In this document: piece by piece, positions 7,584 through 15,801 of the stretch
How positions within the stretch are numbered: position 1 is the first letter of the stretch
Layout of the letters: each line of letters begins with the position of its first letter
NCBI GenBank assembly: GCA_022701985.1
Contig: JAKONK010000089.1
Coordinates: forward strand, 1 to 35,703
Source: Actinomycetales bacterium
GTDB taxonomy: Bacteria; Actinomycetota; Actinomycetes; Actinomycetales; Quadrisphaeraceae
Direction of reading: 5' to 3'
DNA: 35,703 nucleotides
Notes under the pieces: model-generated
What the model was told of the DNA's origin: nothing
Databases searched by the model: none
Seen by the model: only the letters and a program-made list of their open reading frames with translations
Position numbers and translations under genes: made by a program

Positions 7584-8417
7584 GTGACGAGCGTGCCGTT
7601 CGACCCCCTCCTGGTGGCCCTGGACGTCGACGGCACCGTCGTCGACCACGACATGGTCCTCACCGACCGCGTCCGCGACGCCGTCCGCGCCGTCGCCGCC
7701 GCGGGCCACCACGTCGTCGTGGCCACCGGCCGCTCCTTCGTCTCGGTGCAGCCGGTGCTCGCCTCCCTGGGCCTCGACACCGGCTACCTGGTCACGAGCA
7801 ACGGCGCCGTCACCTCCCGCCTCGACCCGGCGCTGCCCGGGGGAGCGGAGGACGTCGAGGTCGTGACCTTCGACCCGGCCCCGGCCCTGGCGCTCCTGGG
7901 CGCCGAGCTGCCCGACGCGGCCTTCGCCGTGGAGGTCCCCGGTGACGACGTCCTCGTGGCCGGTCCCTTCCCCGACGGCGAGCTCGACGGGCCGCTGCGC
8001 ACCGTCGAGCTGGCCGAGCTGACCGCCCTGGTCGGCGCGCGCGCCACGCGCGTGGTGGTCCGCAGCCCGGAGCACACCACGCAGGACTTCGTGGAGCTCG
8101 TCGGCAGGGTGGGCCTGGCGGGGGTGAACTACGCCGTCGGCTGGACGGCCTGGCTCGACCTCGCCCCGCAGGGCGTGACCAAGGCCAGCGCGCTCGAGCT
8201 GGTGCGCACGCGCCTCGGCATCGCCCCGGAGCGCACCCTCGCGGTGGGTGACGGCCGCAACGACGTCGAGATGCTCCGCTGGGCCGGCCGCGGCGTGGCG
8301 ATGGGGCAGGGCCCCCAGGAGGTCCACGACGCCGCCGACGAGGTCACCGGCAGCGTCGCCGACGACGGCCTCGCCGACGTCCTCGAGGGCCTGCTCGCCC
8401 CGGCGACGTCCCCGTGA
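7584..8417 (+). CDS. Cof-type HAD-IIB family hydrolase (sugar phosphatase-like), first of a tandem pair
   Basis: A cytoplasmic phosphatase of 277 residues. HAD motifs are visible in order: motif I LDVDGTVV (nucleophile Asp in DxDGT), motif II VATGRS, the motif III lysine in GVTKASAL, and motif IV VGDGRNDVEML. A type IIB cap domain lies between motifs II and III. GTG 7584 starts 1 bp after the aldolase stop; a GTG at 7593 is an alternative. It overlaps the next, related HAD gene by 4 bp. Members dephosphorylate sugar phosphates or related metabolites. Within this locus it may act on a phosphorylated side product. Confidence 0.9.
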   Translation: MTSVPFDPLLVALDVDGTVVDHDMVLTDRVRDAVRAVAAAGHHVVVATGRSFVSVQPVLASLGLDTGYLVTSNGAVTSRLDPALPGGAEDVEVVTFDPAPALALLGAELPDAAFAVEVPGDDVLVAGPFPDGELDGPLRTVELAELTALVGARATRVVVRSPEHTTQDFVELVGRVGLAGVNYAVGWTAWLDLAPQGVTKASALELVRTRLGIAPERTLAVGDGRNDVEMLRWAGRGVAMGQGPQEVHDAADEVTGSVADDGLADVLEGLLAPATSP

Positions 8418-9262
8418 CCTCCTCCGCGCCCCCTCCCGCGGCCCTCCCGCCGCTCCGGCTGGTCGCCACCGACCTCGACGGGACGGTGGTGCGCAGCGAC
8501 GGCTCCGTCTCGCCGCGCACCCGTGCCGCCTTCGAGGCCTGCCGAGCGGCCGGCGTGCACGTCGTCGCCGTGACCGGCCGCCCGCCGCGCTGGGTGACCG
8601 ACCTCGCCGACGTCTTCGGCCCCGTGACGGTGGTCTGCGCCAACGGCGCCCTCACCTACGACCTCGCCGAGCACCGCGTCGTCTCCTCCCGCACGATCCC
8701 CGCCGCGGTGGTCCTCGACGCCGTCGCCGCCGTCCGCACCGCCCTCCCCGGGGTCGCGGCCGCCATGGAGACCCTCGAGGGCTTCCGCCACGAGCCGGCC
8801 TACGTGCCCAGGTACGACGCCAAGCGCGACCCCGTCACCGGCACCCTCGAGGACCTGCTCGCCGTCGACCCGGGCGTGGTCAAGCTGCTCCTGCGCGCCG
8901 GTGACCTGCCCGCCGACGTCGTCCTGCGCGCCGTGCGCGACGCCGCCGGCGACATCGTCGAGCCCACCCACTCGGGCATGGACGGCCTCGTGGAGGTCTC
9001 CGCGCGCGGCACCAGCAAGGCCAGCGCCCTCGCGGCGCTCGCCGACGACCTCGGCATCGACGCCTCCGAGGTCGCCGCGTTCGGGGACATGCCCAACGAC
9101 CTGCCCATGCTGCGCTGGGCGGGCCGGTCGTACGCCATGACCGGCGGGCACCCCGAGGCCGTGGCCGCGGCCTCCGCCCTCGCGCCCCCGTGCGACGACG
9201 ACGGCGTCGCACGCGTCGTCGAGCAGCTGCTCAGCGAGCGGGCGGGCTCCCCGGCTCCCTGA
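8414..9262 (+). CDS. HAD-IIB family hydrolase, second of a tandem pair
   Basis: A 282-residue Cof-like phosphatase. Motif I is ATDLDGTVV, motif II VTGRP, motif III lies in GTSKASAL and motif IV is FGDMPNDLPMLRWAG. It shares the MLRWAG and SKASAL blocks with the preceding HAD protein, so the pair probably arose by duplication. GTG 8414 overlaps the previous stop (GTGA). The 3' end overlaps the convergent minus-strand gene by about 32 bp. Substrate is unknown; sugar phosphates are typical of the family. Confidence 0.9.
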   Translation: MTSSAPPPAALPPLRLVATDLDGTVVRSDGSVSPRTRAAFEACRAAGVHVVAVTGRPPRWVTDLADVFGPVTVVCANGALTYDLAEHRVVSSRTIPAAVVLDAVAAVRTALPGVAAAMETLEGFRHEPAYVPRYDAKRDPVTGTLEDLLAVDPGVVKLLLRAGDLPADVVLRAVRDAAGDIVEPTHSGMDGLVEVSARGTSKASALAALADDLGIDASEVAAFGDMPNDLPMLRWAGRSYAMTGGHPEAVAAASALAPPCDDDGVARVVEQLLSERAGSPAP

Positions 9263-9719
9263 CCAGCGCCTCCACCTGGGCCACGGCGCGCTCGGCGGCC
9301 GCGGCCCCGCCCGGGTCGGCCAGCGCCGCGGCGCCCCCGTCGGGGCCGGAGCGAGCCCGGACCCGCGCCATCGTCACGGCCTCGCCCGCCTGCGCGGCCA
9401 GCGTCGCGGACCGCGACAGGCGCGCGTGGTGCTGGCCGGCCTCCCCGCCGGGCACCTCCAGGCCCCCGCTGGGGTGCGCCGCCTGCTCGGCGGCGCACGC
9501 CGCGCGGACCTCGTCGAGGCAGGCCGCGAGCCGGGCCCCGCACACCTCCAGCGCGTCGCGCAGCGGCGAGGCGGGCACACCCTCGAGCACCTGGTGGTAC
9601 CTGTCGACGGCGCGGCGGAACCTGTCGTGCAGGCGCCGCCACACCCCCTGTCCCAGCTCGAGGTCGTCGGGGGAGCGCCGCGCCAGGACGTCGCGCAGGC
9701 GCCGCCTCACCGCTGCCAC
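9231..9719 (-). CDS. Hypothetical protein downstream of bpa
   Basis: I do not recognise this protein. It is about 162 residues, mostly helix-forming, Ala- and Arg-rich, with no signal peptide or membrane segment. The track's longer ORF (to 9815) would run about 77 bp into bpa. I prefer GTG 9719, just after the bpa stop, with GTG 9710 as an alternative; neither has a clear ribosome site. Strand bias and spacing suggest it is the last gene of a quinone oxidoreductase-bpa operon. The 3' end overlaps the HAD gene. A link to proteasome function would be guilt by association only. Confidence 0.6.
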   Translation of the reverse strand: MAAVRRRLRDVLARRSPDDLELGQGVWRRLHDRFRRAVDRYHQVLEGVPASPLRDALEVCGARLAACLDEVRAACAAEQAAHPSGGLEVPGGEAGQHHARLSRSATLAAQAGEAVTMARVRARSGPDGGAAALADPGGAAAAERAVAQVEALVREPGSPPAR

Positions 9720-9738
9720 GGGCCGCTGGTCGGGGGGG

Positions 9739-10275
9739 TCAGAGGTACTGGCCGGGCGAGGGGCGCTGGTCGACGACCGACCCGCCGGCGCCCTGTGGGC
9801 CGCCGTGCCCGTCACCGGCTCCGGGGGGCAGGGCCCGGCGCATCTGCTCGAGCTGGCTGCGCGCGGCCACCTGCTGCGCCACGAGCGCGGTCTGGATGCC
9901 GTGGAACAGGCCCTCCAGCCAGCCCACCAGCTGCGCCTGGGCGATGCGGAGCTCGGCGTCTGTCGGCGTCCCGCCCTCGCCGAAGGGCAGGGAGATGCGC
10001 CGCAGCTCGGCGACCAGCTCGGGGGAGAGGCCGTCCTCCAGCTCGGCGAGCGACCGCTCGTGCACCTGGGCCAGGCGGGCGCGGCCGGCGTCGTCCAGCG
10101 GCGCCCCGCGGACCTCCTCCAGCAGCTGGCGGACCATGCTGCCGATGCGCATCACCTTCGCCGGCTGCTCCACGGAGCCGACGGCGCGGGCCGCGTCGGA
10201 CTCCTCGCCGCCGCCCGCCGCCAGGGCGGAGCCGGAGACCACGACGACGGGATCGGGCTGCTGCTGCTCGCTCAC
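9739..10275 (-). CDS. bpa: Bacterial proteasome activator (Bpa/PafE family)
   Basis: An ATP-independent ring-shaped activator that opens the 20S proteasome gate for unfolded proteins in actinobacteria. It has about 178 residues: a disordered N-terminal tail, a four-helix core (for example VMRIGSMVRQLLEEVR, SLAELEDGLSPELVAELRRI and LVGWLEGLFHGIQTALVAQQV), and a C-terminus ending GQYL, the motif by which Bpa docks on the proteasome alpha ring. The start is GTG 10275, overlapping the oxidoreductase stop by 4 bp (GTGA). The long track ORF to 11028 is an out-of-frame extension. Gene order after a quinone oxidoreductase recalls mycobacterial PafE neighbourhoods. Proteasome genes themselves are not in the window. 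Confidence 0.93.
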   Translation of the reverse strand: MSEQQQPDPVVVVSGSALAAGGGEESDAARAVGSVEQPAKVMRIGSMVRQLLEEVRGAPLDDAGRARLAQVHERSLAELEDGLSPELVAELRRISLPFGEGGTPTDAELRIAQAQLVGWLEGLFHGIQTALVAQQVAARSQLEQMRRALPPGAGDGHGGPQGAGGSVVDQRPSPGQYL

Positions 10276-11291
10276 CGGCCCATCGTCTCCCAGACCAGCA
10301 GGACCTTCCCGACGTGAGCCCCGGCCTCCAGGTCGGTGTGCGCGCGGGCGACGTCGGCGGCGGTGCGGACCACCACCCGCTCGGAGACCACCGGGCGCAC
10401 CCGGCCCTCGGCGACCAGCGGCCAGACGTGCTCGACCACGCTGGCGCAGATCGCCGCCTTGCCGTCGGGCCCGTCGACCGGACGCGCGCGCAGCGTGCTG
10501 CCCAGCAGGCTCAGGCGCTTGGCCATGAGCAGCCCCAGGTCGAGCTCGGCCCTCCGGCCGCCCTGCAGGCCCAGCTGCACCAGCCGCCCGCCGGGAGCGA
10601 GCACCCGGACGTTGCGGTCGAGGTAGGGCCCGCCCACCACGTCGAGGACGACGTCGGCGCCCCGCCCGTCGGTGGCGGCCCTCACGGCCTCGACGAAGTC
10701 CTGGGTCGAGTAGTCGACCAGCACGGAGGCGCCGAGCTCGGCGCAGGCCCGCAGCTTGCGCTCGCTGCCCGCGGTGACGGCGACGACGGCCCCGGCCTGC
10801 GCGGCCAGCTGCACCGCCATGGTGCCGACGCCGCTCCCACCGCCGTGGACCAGCAGCACCTCGCCGGGGCGCAGGCCCGCGGACATGAAGACCGTCGACC
10901 AGACCGTGGCCGCGACCTCGGGCAGCGCGGCGGCGTCGACGAGGTCGACCCCGGCCGGCACCGGCATGACCTGCCCGGCGGGCACGACGACCAGCTCGGC
11001 GCAGCCCCCTGCGGCGAGCAGCGCGCACGCCTCGTCGCCGACGCGCAGGTCGGTGGTCCCCTCGGCGCCCTCCCCGAGGGCGAGCACCGTGCCGGAGACC
11101 TCCAGGCCGAGCACGTCGCTGGCCCCGGGCGGCGGCGGGTAGGTGCCGCCGCGCTGGGCGACGTCCGCCCGGTTGACGCCCGAGGCGGCCACCCGCAGGA
11201 GCACCTCGCCCGGTCCGGGCTCCGGGTCGGGCAGCTCGCGGAGCTCCAGGACCTCGGGTCCTCCGGGCTCACGCGCGACGACAGCACGCAT
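10272..11291 (-). CDS. NAD(P)H:quinone oxidoreductase (zeta-crystallin-type MDR)
   Basis: A zinc-independent medium-chain reductase of 339 residues that transfers hydride from NADPH to quinones or enones. The N-terminal GroES-like domain (MRAVVAREPGGPEVLELREL, then NRADVAQRGGTYPPPPG) precedes a Rossmann domain with the nucleotide-binding run HGGGSGVGTMAVQLA. The ATG at 11291 gives the standard N-terminus. The stop overlaps the bpa start, so the two are translationally coupled. Physiological substrate is unknown. Confidence 0.93.
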   Translation of the reverse strand: MRAVVAREPGGPEVLELRELPDPEPGPGEVLLRVAASGVNRADVAQRGGTYPPPPGASDVLGLEVSGTVLALGEGAEGTTDLRVGDEACALLAAGGCAELVVVPAGQVMPVPAGVDLVDAAALPEVAATVWSTVFMSAGLRPGEVLLVHGGGSGVGTMAVQLAAQAGAVVAVTAGSERKLRACAELGASVLVDYSTQDFVEAVRAATDGRGADVVLDVVGGPYLDRNVRVLAPGGRLVQLGLQGGRRAELDLGLLMAKRLSLLGSTLRARPVDGPDGKAAICASVVEHVWPLVAEGRVRPVVSERVVVRTAADVARAHTDLEAGAHVGKVLLVWETMGR

Positions 11292-11387
11292 GCGGCCGAC
11301 CCTAGGCAGGCCCGCCCGCGCCCGCCCGGCGAGCGAGCCTCCCCACCACCGCAGTCGTGGGCGTCCCGGACGGCCCCGGGCCCGGGG

Positions 11388-12122
11388 TCAGGCCCGGCGG
11401 ACGGAGGCCCGGGCCGCGGCGAGGTCCTCCGGGGTGTCGACGTCGGCGAGGACGTCCCCGGCCGTCGTGACCTCCGCCAGAGCGTCCGCCGGAGGCAGCA
11501 GCCGGGCCGCGGGCAGCCCCGCGAGCGCACCGCGGGCCGCACCCCCTCCGGCGGCAGGACCTCCACCGGCGCCGGCGAGGGTGCGCACGCGCTCGCGGAG
11601 GGCGGCGGCGTCGTGCGCGGCGACCAGCACCTGGCGGTGCCGCGACCCGTCGGTGCCGACCTCGACCGCGACGGCCGCGGTGACCTCTGGACCGCTCGAG
11701 CGCAGGGCGGCCAGCAGCCCGGGCAGGGCCTCGGCGGCGCGCGGGGCGTCGGCGGGCACGACGACGACGACCCGCCCCAGCAGCCCGGCGCGCTCCAGCG
11801 CGGCCAGACCCGCGGCCACCGCCGCCGCGGGACCGCCCCCGGGCGGGTCCTCGCGGCAGGTGACGACCGCGCGGGCCGCCCCACCGCCGGCGGGCTCCCG
11901 GCGCTCCGGCCCCACGACCGCCACGGGGACGTGCACCGGCAGCCCGTCGAGGACGTGCCCGAGGAGAGACCGGCCCCCCACCAGGACCGCCGGCTTGTCG
12001 AGCCCGCCCAGCCGGCGTCCCGCGCCACCCGCCGGGACGACGGCGCAGACGCCGTCCCACAGGTCCCCGGCGGCGGCGGCAGCGCCCCCACCAGGTCCGT
12101 CGGGGTCGGATGCGGGGAGCAC
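11388..12122 (-). CDS. MobA-like NTP transferase (molybdenum cofactor guanylyltransferase-like)
   Basis: A 244-residue nucleotidyltransferase-fold protein. The signature loop PAGGAGRRLGGLDKPAV matches the nucleotide-binding LxAGGxxxRMGxxK motif of MobA/MocA-like enzymes. The acidic PADAPRAAEALPGLL segment is the usual metal-site region, and the C-terminal DVDTPEDLAAAR motif is typical. MobA attaches GMP to molybdopterin; related enzymes use CMP or other nucleotides. The start GTG 12122 is the longest; the fold itself begins about 25 residues later. It lies 96 bp upstream of the oxidoreductase on the same strand. No other molybdopterin genes are nearby, so the specific reaction is uncertain. 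Confidence 0.82.
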   Translation of the reverse strand: MLPASDPDGPGGGAAAAAGDLWDGVCAVVPAGGAGRRLGGLDKPAVLVGGRSLLGHVLDGLPVHVPVAVVGPERREPAGGGAARAVVTCREDPPGGGPAAAVAAGLAALERAGLLGRVVVVVPADAPRAAEALPGLLAALRSSGPEVTAAVAVEVGTDGSRHRQVLVAAHDAAALRERVRTLAGAGGGPAAGGGAARGALAGLPAARLLPPADALAEVTTAGDVLADVDTPEDLAAARASVRRA

Positions 12123-12333
12123 CCGGGGATCCTCGCGCCCCCGCGCACCGGGCGGCCCGCCGGGGGGCCGGGAGGTTCTGGGCGGTCGGGGCGTCGACGA
12201 GAGGCGGGACCTGGGAGAGGATGTGCGGCGGGTGGGCCGTTCGGGGGGGCGGTTCGCTCACCGTGAAGGCGCGTGGCTCCGTGGCCGCGGTCGCCCTGCA
12301 GGTGGTGCACCACGCGCGAGACGAAGGGTGGAC
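12123..12333. promoter_or_regulatory. Divergent promoter region and conservon leader
   Basis: A region of about 210 bp between the minus-strand MobA-like gene and the plus-strand conservon. No gene is evident. The arms GCGCGTGG (12269-12276) and CCACGCGC (12310-12317) can pair just upstream of the cvnA ribosome site (GAAGG), giving a possible leader structure. Promoter hexamers were not convincingly identified. Confidence 0.4.
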
Positions 12334-15300
12334 ATGGTCCGCAACCTCAGCATCCGGTCCCGGATCCTGGCCGTCCTGGCCCTGCCGGTGCTGGTGCTCG
12401 TCGCGGCGTCCGCCGTCCTGTCGTGGTCCAGCTGGACCACCGTGCGCGAGGCGGGCCAGCTGCAGCGGGCCGTCGACGCCGCCCGCAGCCTCCCGGTGCT
12501 GGTCAGCGCCCTCGACGACGAGCGCACCGCCTCCGTGGCCCTGCTGTCCGGTGACGCCACCGCCGCCGACCGCGTGGCGCGGGCCCGGGCCGCCACCGAC
12601 CCCCTGCTGCAGGGCGTCACCGACCAGCTGGCCGCCGTCGACACCTCGCGCCTGTCGGGTGAGGCGGCCCAGGGCATCGCCGCCGCCGTCCGCGCGCAGA
12701 GCCAGGTCGCCACCGTCCGCTCCGTCGTCGACGAGGGCCGCCAGAGCGCGACCAGCGCCTCGGCCCGCTACTCCACGGCCATCAGCGCCCAGGCGGCCCT
12801 GCCGGAGGCCCTGGCCGTCGACGCCGACCCGGCCTCGGGCACCCCCGACGCGCTCCGCGCCGCCAGCTCGCTGCAGCAGCTCGTGGGCCTCCTCGCCGAC
12901 GAGCGCGACGTCGGCGCCCGCGCCCTGCAGTCCGGCGGCGGCGTCGACTCCGCCGAGCGCGCCTCCCTGGTGGGCGTGGCCGCCCGCATCGCCTCGACGC
13001 GCGCCGACGCCGTCCGCCTCGGCCGCGGCGCCGGCGTGCAGGTCCCGCCGCCGGGCGTCGAGGTCGCGCAGCTGCGCGCGGCCGTCGAGGGCGACCCGGG
13101 CGCCGGGTTCGCCCAGCCCTCCGTCGACGCGTGGCGCGCGGCGCTGGACGCCGAGACCGACGCCCTCTCGCCCTCCTCAGCGGCGCTGGCCGCCGCCGGG
13201 GCCGACGGCGTGGCCCAGCAGCTCAGCAGCGCCCGGACCACGGCCGTGGCCGTCGCGCTCGGCGGCCTCGCCGCCGTCGTGCTGCCGCTGCTGTTCGGCC
13301 TGCTCATCGCGCGGGGCATCACCCAGCCGCTGCGGGCGCTGACCCGCGCCGCCGGCGACGTCCGCTCGCGCCTGCCGCGCCTGGTCGAGGCGGCCCACTC
13401 CACGTCCGGCGCCGCCGCCGAGGACGCCGAGCTCGAGCCGATCCCGGTCCGCTCCCGCGACGAGGTGGGGCGCCTGGCCGCGGCCTTCAACGACGTCAAC
13501 TCCACCACGGTGCAGGTGGCGCGCGAGCAGGCGGCGCTGCGCGCGGCCATCTCCAGCACCTTCGTCACCGTCGCCCGCCGCGACCAGGCGCTGCTCAACC
13601 GCCAGCTGACGTTCATCGACACCCTCGAGCGCGCCGAGGAGGACCCCCGCACCCTGGAGGACCTCTTCACGCTCGACCACCTCGCCACGCGCATGCGGCG
13701 CAACGCCGAGTCGCTGCTGGTCCTCGCCGGCATCGACGGCGGCCGCCGGCTGCGCGCCCCGATGCCGCTGAGCGACGTCGTGCGCACCGCCTCCAGCGAG
13801 ATCGAGGACTACCGCCGCGTCGACCTGGCCCTCGGCACGGACCCCGCGGTGCTCGGCCACCTGGCCCTGCCGGCGGCGCACCTGGTCGCCGAGCTCCTCG
13901 AGAACGCGACCCGCTCCTCCGACCCGACCACCCGCGTCCGGGTCTCCACCTCCCAGCTCTCCTCCGGTGTGCAGCTGACGGTCACCGACGACGGCATCGG
14001 CATGTCGCCGGCCCAGCTCGCCGAGGTCACCGCCCGCCTGGCCGACCCCTCCGCCAGCGCCGCCGTCGGGGCCTCCGAGCTCGGCTACTTCGTGGTGGGC
14101 CGCATCGCCCGCCGCCTCGGCGCTCGCGTCGAGGTCCACGCCGGGGCGGTGCGCGGCACCGTCGTGGCCGTCTCGCTGCCCACCTCGGTCTTCGCCGGGT
14201 CGGTGGAGTCCGCCGCACCGAGCGCTGCGGCACCGGTGCAGGCGCTGCCCGTGCGCGGACCCGCCACGGGCGCCCTGTCCGCGCTCCAGCTGCCGCCGAC
14301 CCGCGCCGCGGGCCCCGCCCCCGTCGAGCACCCCGCCGCGGTGCCCGCACCCGACCGCGCCGCCGCGGTGGCGGCTCCGGCCGCGGGCACACGCTCGGCG
14401 CCCGGCGGCCTGCCGCGGCGGGCGCCGCGCACCTCCGGGCCCGCGCCGGCCCTCACCGCGCCGGTGGCCGCCGCCCCGGCGCAGCAGCCGGAGCCGGTGG
14501 CCGCGCCGTCGGCCGCCTCCGCCGACGACCCCCGAGCCGCCCGCCGCAGCGCGGTCTTCCGCACCTTCACCGCGCGCCGCGGCGAGCTGGAGCCCTCCGC
14601 CGACCCGACCGCGGCAGGCAGCCCCTCCAGCAGCCCCGTGGTCGACCTGACGGCCGTGCCCACCCCGCTGGTCGGCCGCACCGGTCCCGCGGTCGCTGCG
14701 GCGCCCGTCGTCGTCGCGCTCGACGACGACGCGCCCTACGTGCCCGACCGCGCCCCGGCCCCGGGCGCCACGGCACTGCCGTCTCGTGACGACGAGCGGG
14801 TCCGCGGCGCGCACGCAGCCCCCAAGCGGGGCCTGTTCGCACGGCGCCCGGGCCGCGGCGAGACCACCTCCGGCCTGCAGGCCGTCGTGCCCGCCGCGAA
14901 CACCCCTGCCCCGGGAGCCGCGGACGAGGGCGTGGACGTCGCGGAGGTCCGTCCCATGACGCGCCGCGAGCTGCGGGCCCTGGAGGCCAGCGGCCAGCTG
15001 TCCGCGGTGCGCACCGGAGGGCGGGCCGCGGTCCGCACGACCGGCCGCCAGCCCGCCGTCCCCGCGGCCAGCACCGCCACCGGCACCAGCACCGGTGCCG
15101 CGGCGCCGGCCGCTCCGCCCGCCGCACCGCCGCTGGCCCCCGAGCCCGCCTCGGCGCTGCCTGCGGCCTCCGACCGCCCGGTGGTGCCCGCAGGCGTCCG
15201 CGACCTCCGCGTGGAGACGGCCTTCACCCCGGTGACGGCTGCCGCTGCCTCCCCGAGCGCCCTGCCGCGCCGCAGCGGCTCCGCGACCACCGGCTCGGCG

Positions 15301-15801
15301 CCCGCCTCCCCGGCGGCGTCCGCACCCGCCGCGGTGCGGACCACCGGGCCGGTGCGCACCGACGACGTCGGCTCCACCGCTGAGCGGGCCGCCGCGTGGC
15401 TGGCCCAGCCCGCGGCCCCGCTGCGCCCGCTGCCGCCGATGCCCGCCGCCCCGGCAGCGGGGGGCCCCGGCGGCCGCCCGCTGGCTCTGGCGGTCTTCGA
15501 GACCGGCGAGGTCCCCCGCGAGGCCTACCGCCCCGCGGCGGTGTCCACCGGAGCTGCGCCCCTGGTGCGCCGGACCGCGGGGTCGGCGCTGCCCACCCGT
15601 CCCGCGGGCACCCCCGCCGCCGCCCGGCCCGCCGGCGGGCAGCACCCGCCCCGCCGTCGCGAGCCCGCCGACGTGCGGACCATGCTGGCCGGGTACACCT
15701 CGGGCGTCAGCCGGGCCCGGCGCGCGGGCGCCCGGCCCGACGGGCGCGTCGAGCAGGCCCACGGGCAGGTGCCCGCCCAGGAACCCCAGGAGGACCGTTG
15801 A
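12334..15801 (+). CDS. cvnA: Conservon sensor histidine kinase-like protein (CvnA type, long disordered C-terminus)
   Basis: A membrane sensor of about 1155 residues and the first member of a conservon. A first membrane helix (about 11-31) is followed by an extracytoplasmic nitrate/nitrite-sensor-like helical domain, a second helix (about 300-327) and a HAMP-like linker. Next come a helical dimerisation segment (FVTVARRDQALLNRQL, DHLATRMRRNAESLLVLAG) and a HATPase domain with N-box ELLENATRS and G-box DDGIGM, ending near residue 620. The last roughly 535 residues are Pro/Ala/Arg-rich and probably disordered. ATG 12334 follows a GAAGG site; the track's ORF from 11143 is a non-coding extension. 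It is coupled to the roadblock gene. The signal sensed is unknown. Confidence 0.9.
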   Translation: MVRNLSIRSRILAVLALPVLVLVAASAVLSWSSWTTVREAGQLQRAVDAARSLPVLVSALDDERTASVALLSGDATAADRVARARAATDPLLQGVTDQLAAVDTSRLSGEAAQGIAAAVRAQSQVATVRSVVDEGRQSATSASARYSTAISAQAALPEALAVDADPASGTPDALRAASSLQQLVGLLADERDVGARALQSGGGVDSAERASLVGVAARIASTRADAVRLGRGAGVQVPPPGVEVAQLRAAVEGDPGAGFAQPSVDAWRAALDAETDALSPSSAALAAAGADGVAQQLSSARTTAVAVALGGLAAVVLPLLFGLLIARGITQPLRALTRAAGDVRSRLPRLVEAAHSTSGAAAEDAELEPIPVRSRDEVGRLAAAFNDVNSTTVQVAREQAALRAAISSTFVTVARRDQALLNRQLTFIDTLERAEEDPRTLEDLFTLDHLATRMRRNAESLLVLAGIDGGRRLRAPMPLSDVVRTASSEIEDYRRVDLALGTDPAVLGHLALPAAHLVAELLENATRSSDPTTRVRVSTSQLSSGVQLTVTDDGIGMSPAQLAEVTARLADPSASAAVGASELGYFVVGRIARRLGARVEVHAGAVRGTVVAVSLPTSVFAGSVESAAPSAAAPVQALPVRGPATGALSALQLPPTRAAGPAPVEHPAAVPAPDRAAAVAAPAAGTRSAPGGLPRRAPRTSGPAPALTAPVAAAPAQQPEPVAAPSAASADDPRAARRSAVFRTFTARRGELEPSADPTAAGSPSSSPVVDLTAVPTPLVGRTGPAVAAAPVVVALDDDAPYVPDRAPAPGATALPSRDDERVRGAHAAPKRGLFARRPGRGETTSGLQAVVPAANTPAPGAADEGVDVAEVRPMTRRELRALEASGQLSAVRTGGRAAVRTTGRQPAVPAASTATGTSTGAAAPAAPPAAPPLAPEPASALPAASDRPVVPAGVRDLRVETAFTPVTAAAASPSALPRRSGSATTGSAPASPAASAPAAVRTTGPVRTDDVGSTAERAAAWLAQPAAPLRPLPPMPAAPAAGGPGGRPLALAVFETGEVPREAYRPAAVSTGAAPLVRRTAGSALPTRPAGTPAAARPAGGQHPPRRREPADVRTMLAGYTSGVSRARRAGARPDGRVEQAHGQVPAQEPQEDR
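15789..15800 (+). promoter_or_regulatory. Ribosome binding site deciding a TTG start
   Basis: AGGAGG lies at 15789-15794, three bases before TTG 15798, which overlaps the cvnA stop as TTGA. No ATG or GTG in this frame fits the roadblock domain as well. The site therefore supports a rare TTG start coupled to termination of cvnA. Confidence 0.7.

Noticed and set aside
9426-12266. A 946-codon plus-strand ORF opposite the oxidoreductase, bpa and MobA-like genes
   Set aside because: Pro/Arg/Ala-rich shadow translation of high-GC DNA; the minus-strand frames contain clear families in the same place.
11143-12333. Upstream extension of the sensor kinase ORF
   Set aside because: It runs through the oxidoreductase and MobA-like genes and has no family similarity; ATG 12334 has a ribosome site and begins the first membrane helix.
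13177-15762. An 861-codon minus-strand ORF inside the sensor kinase gene
   Set aside because: Shadow frame, Gly/Arg/Ala-rich, no domain; the opposite frame encodes HAMP and HATPase motifs.
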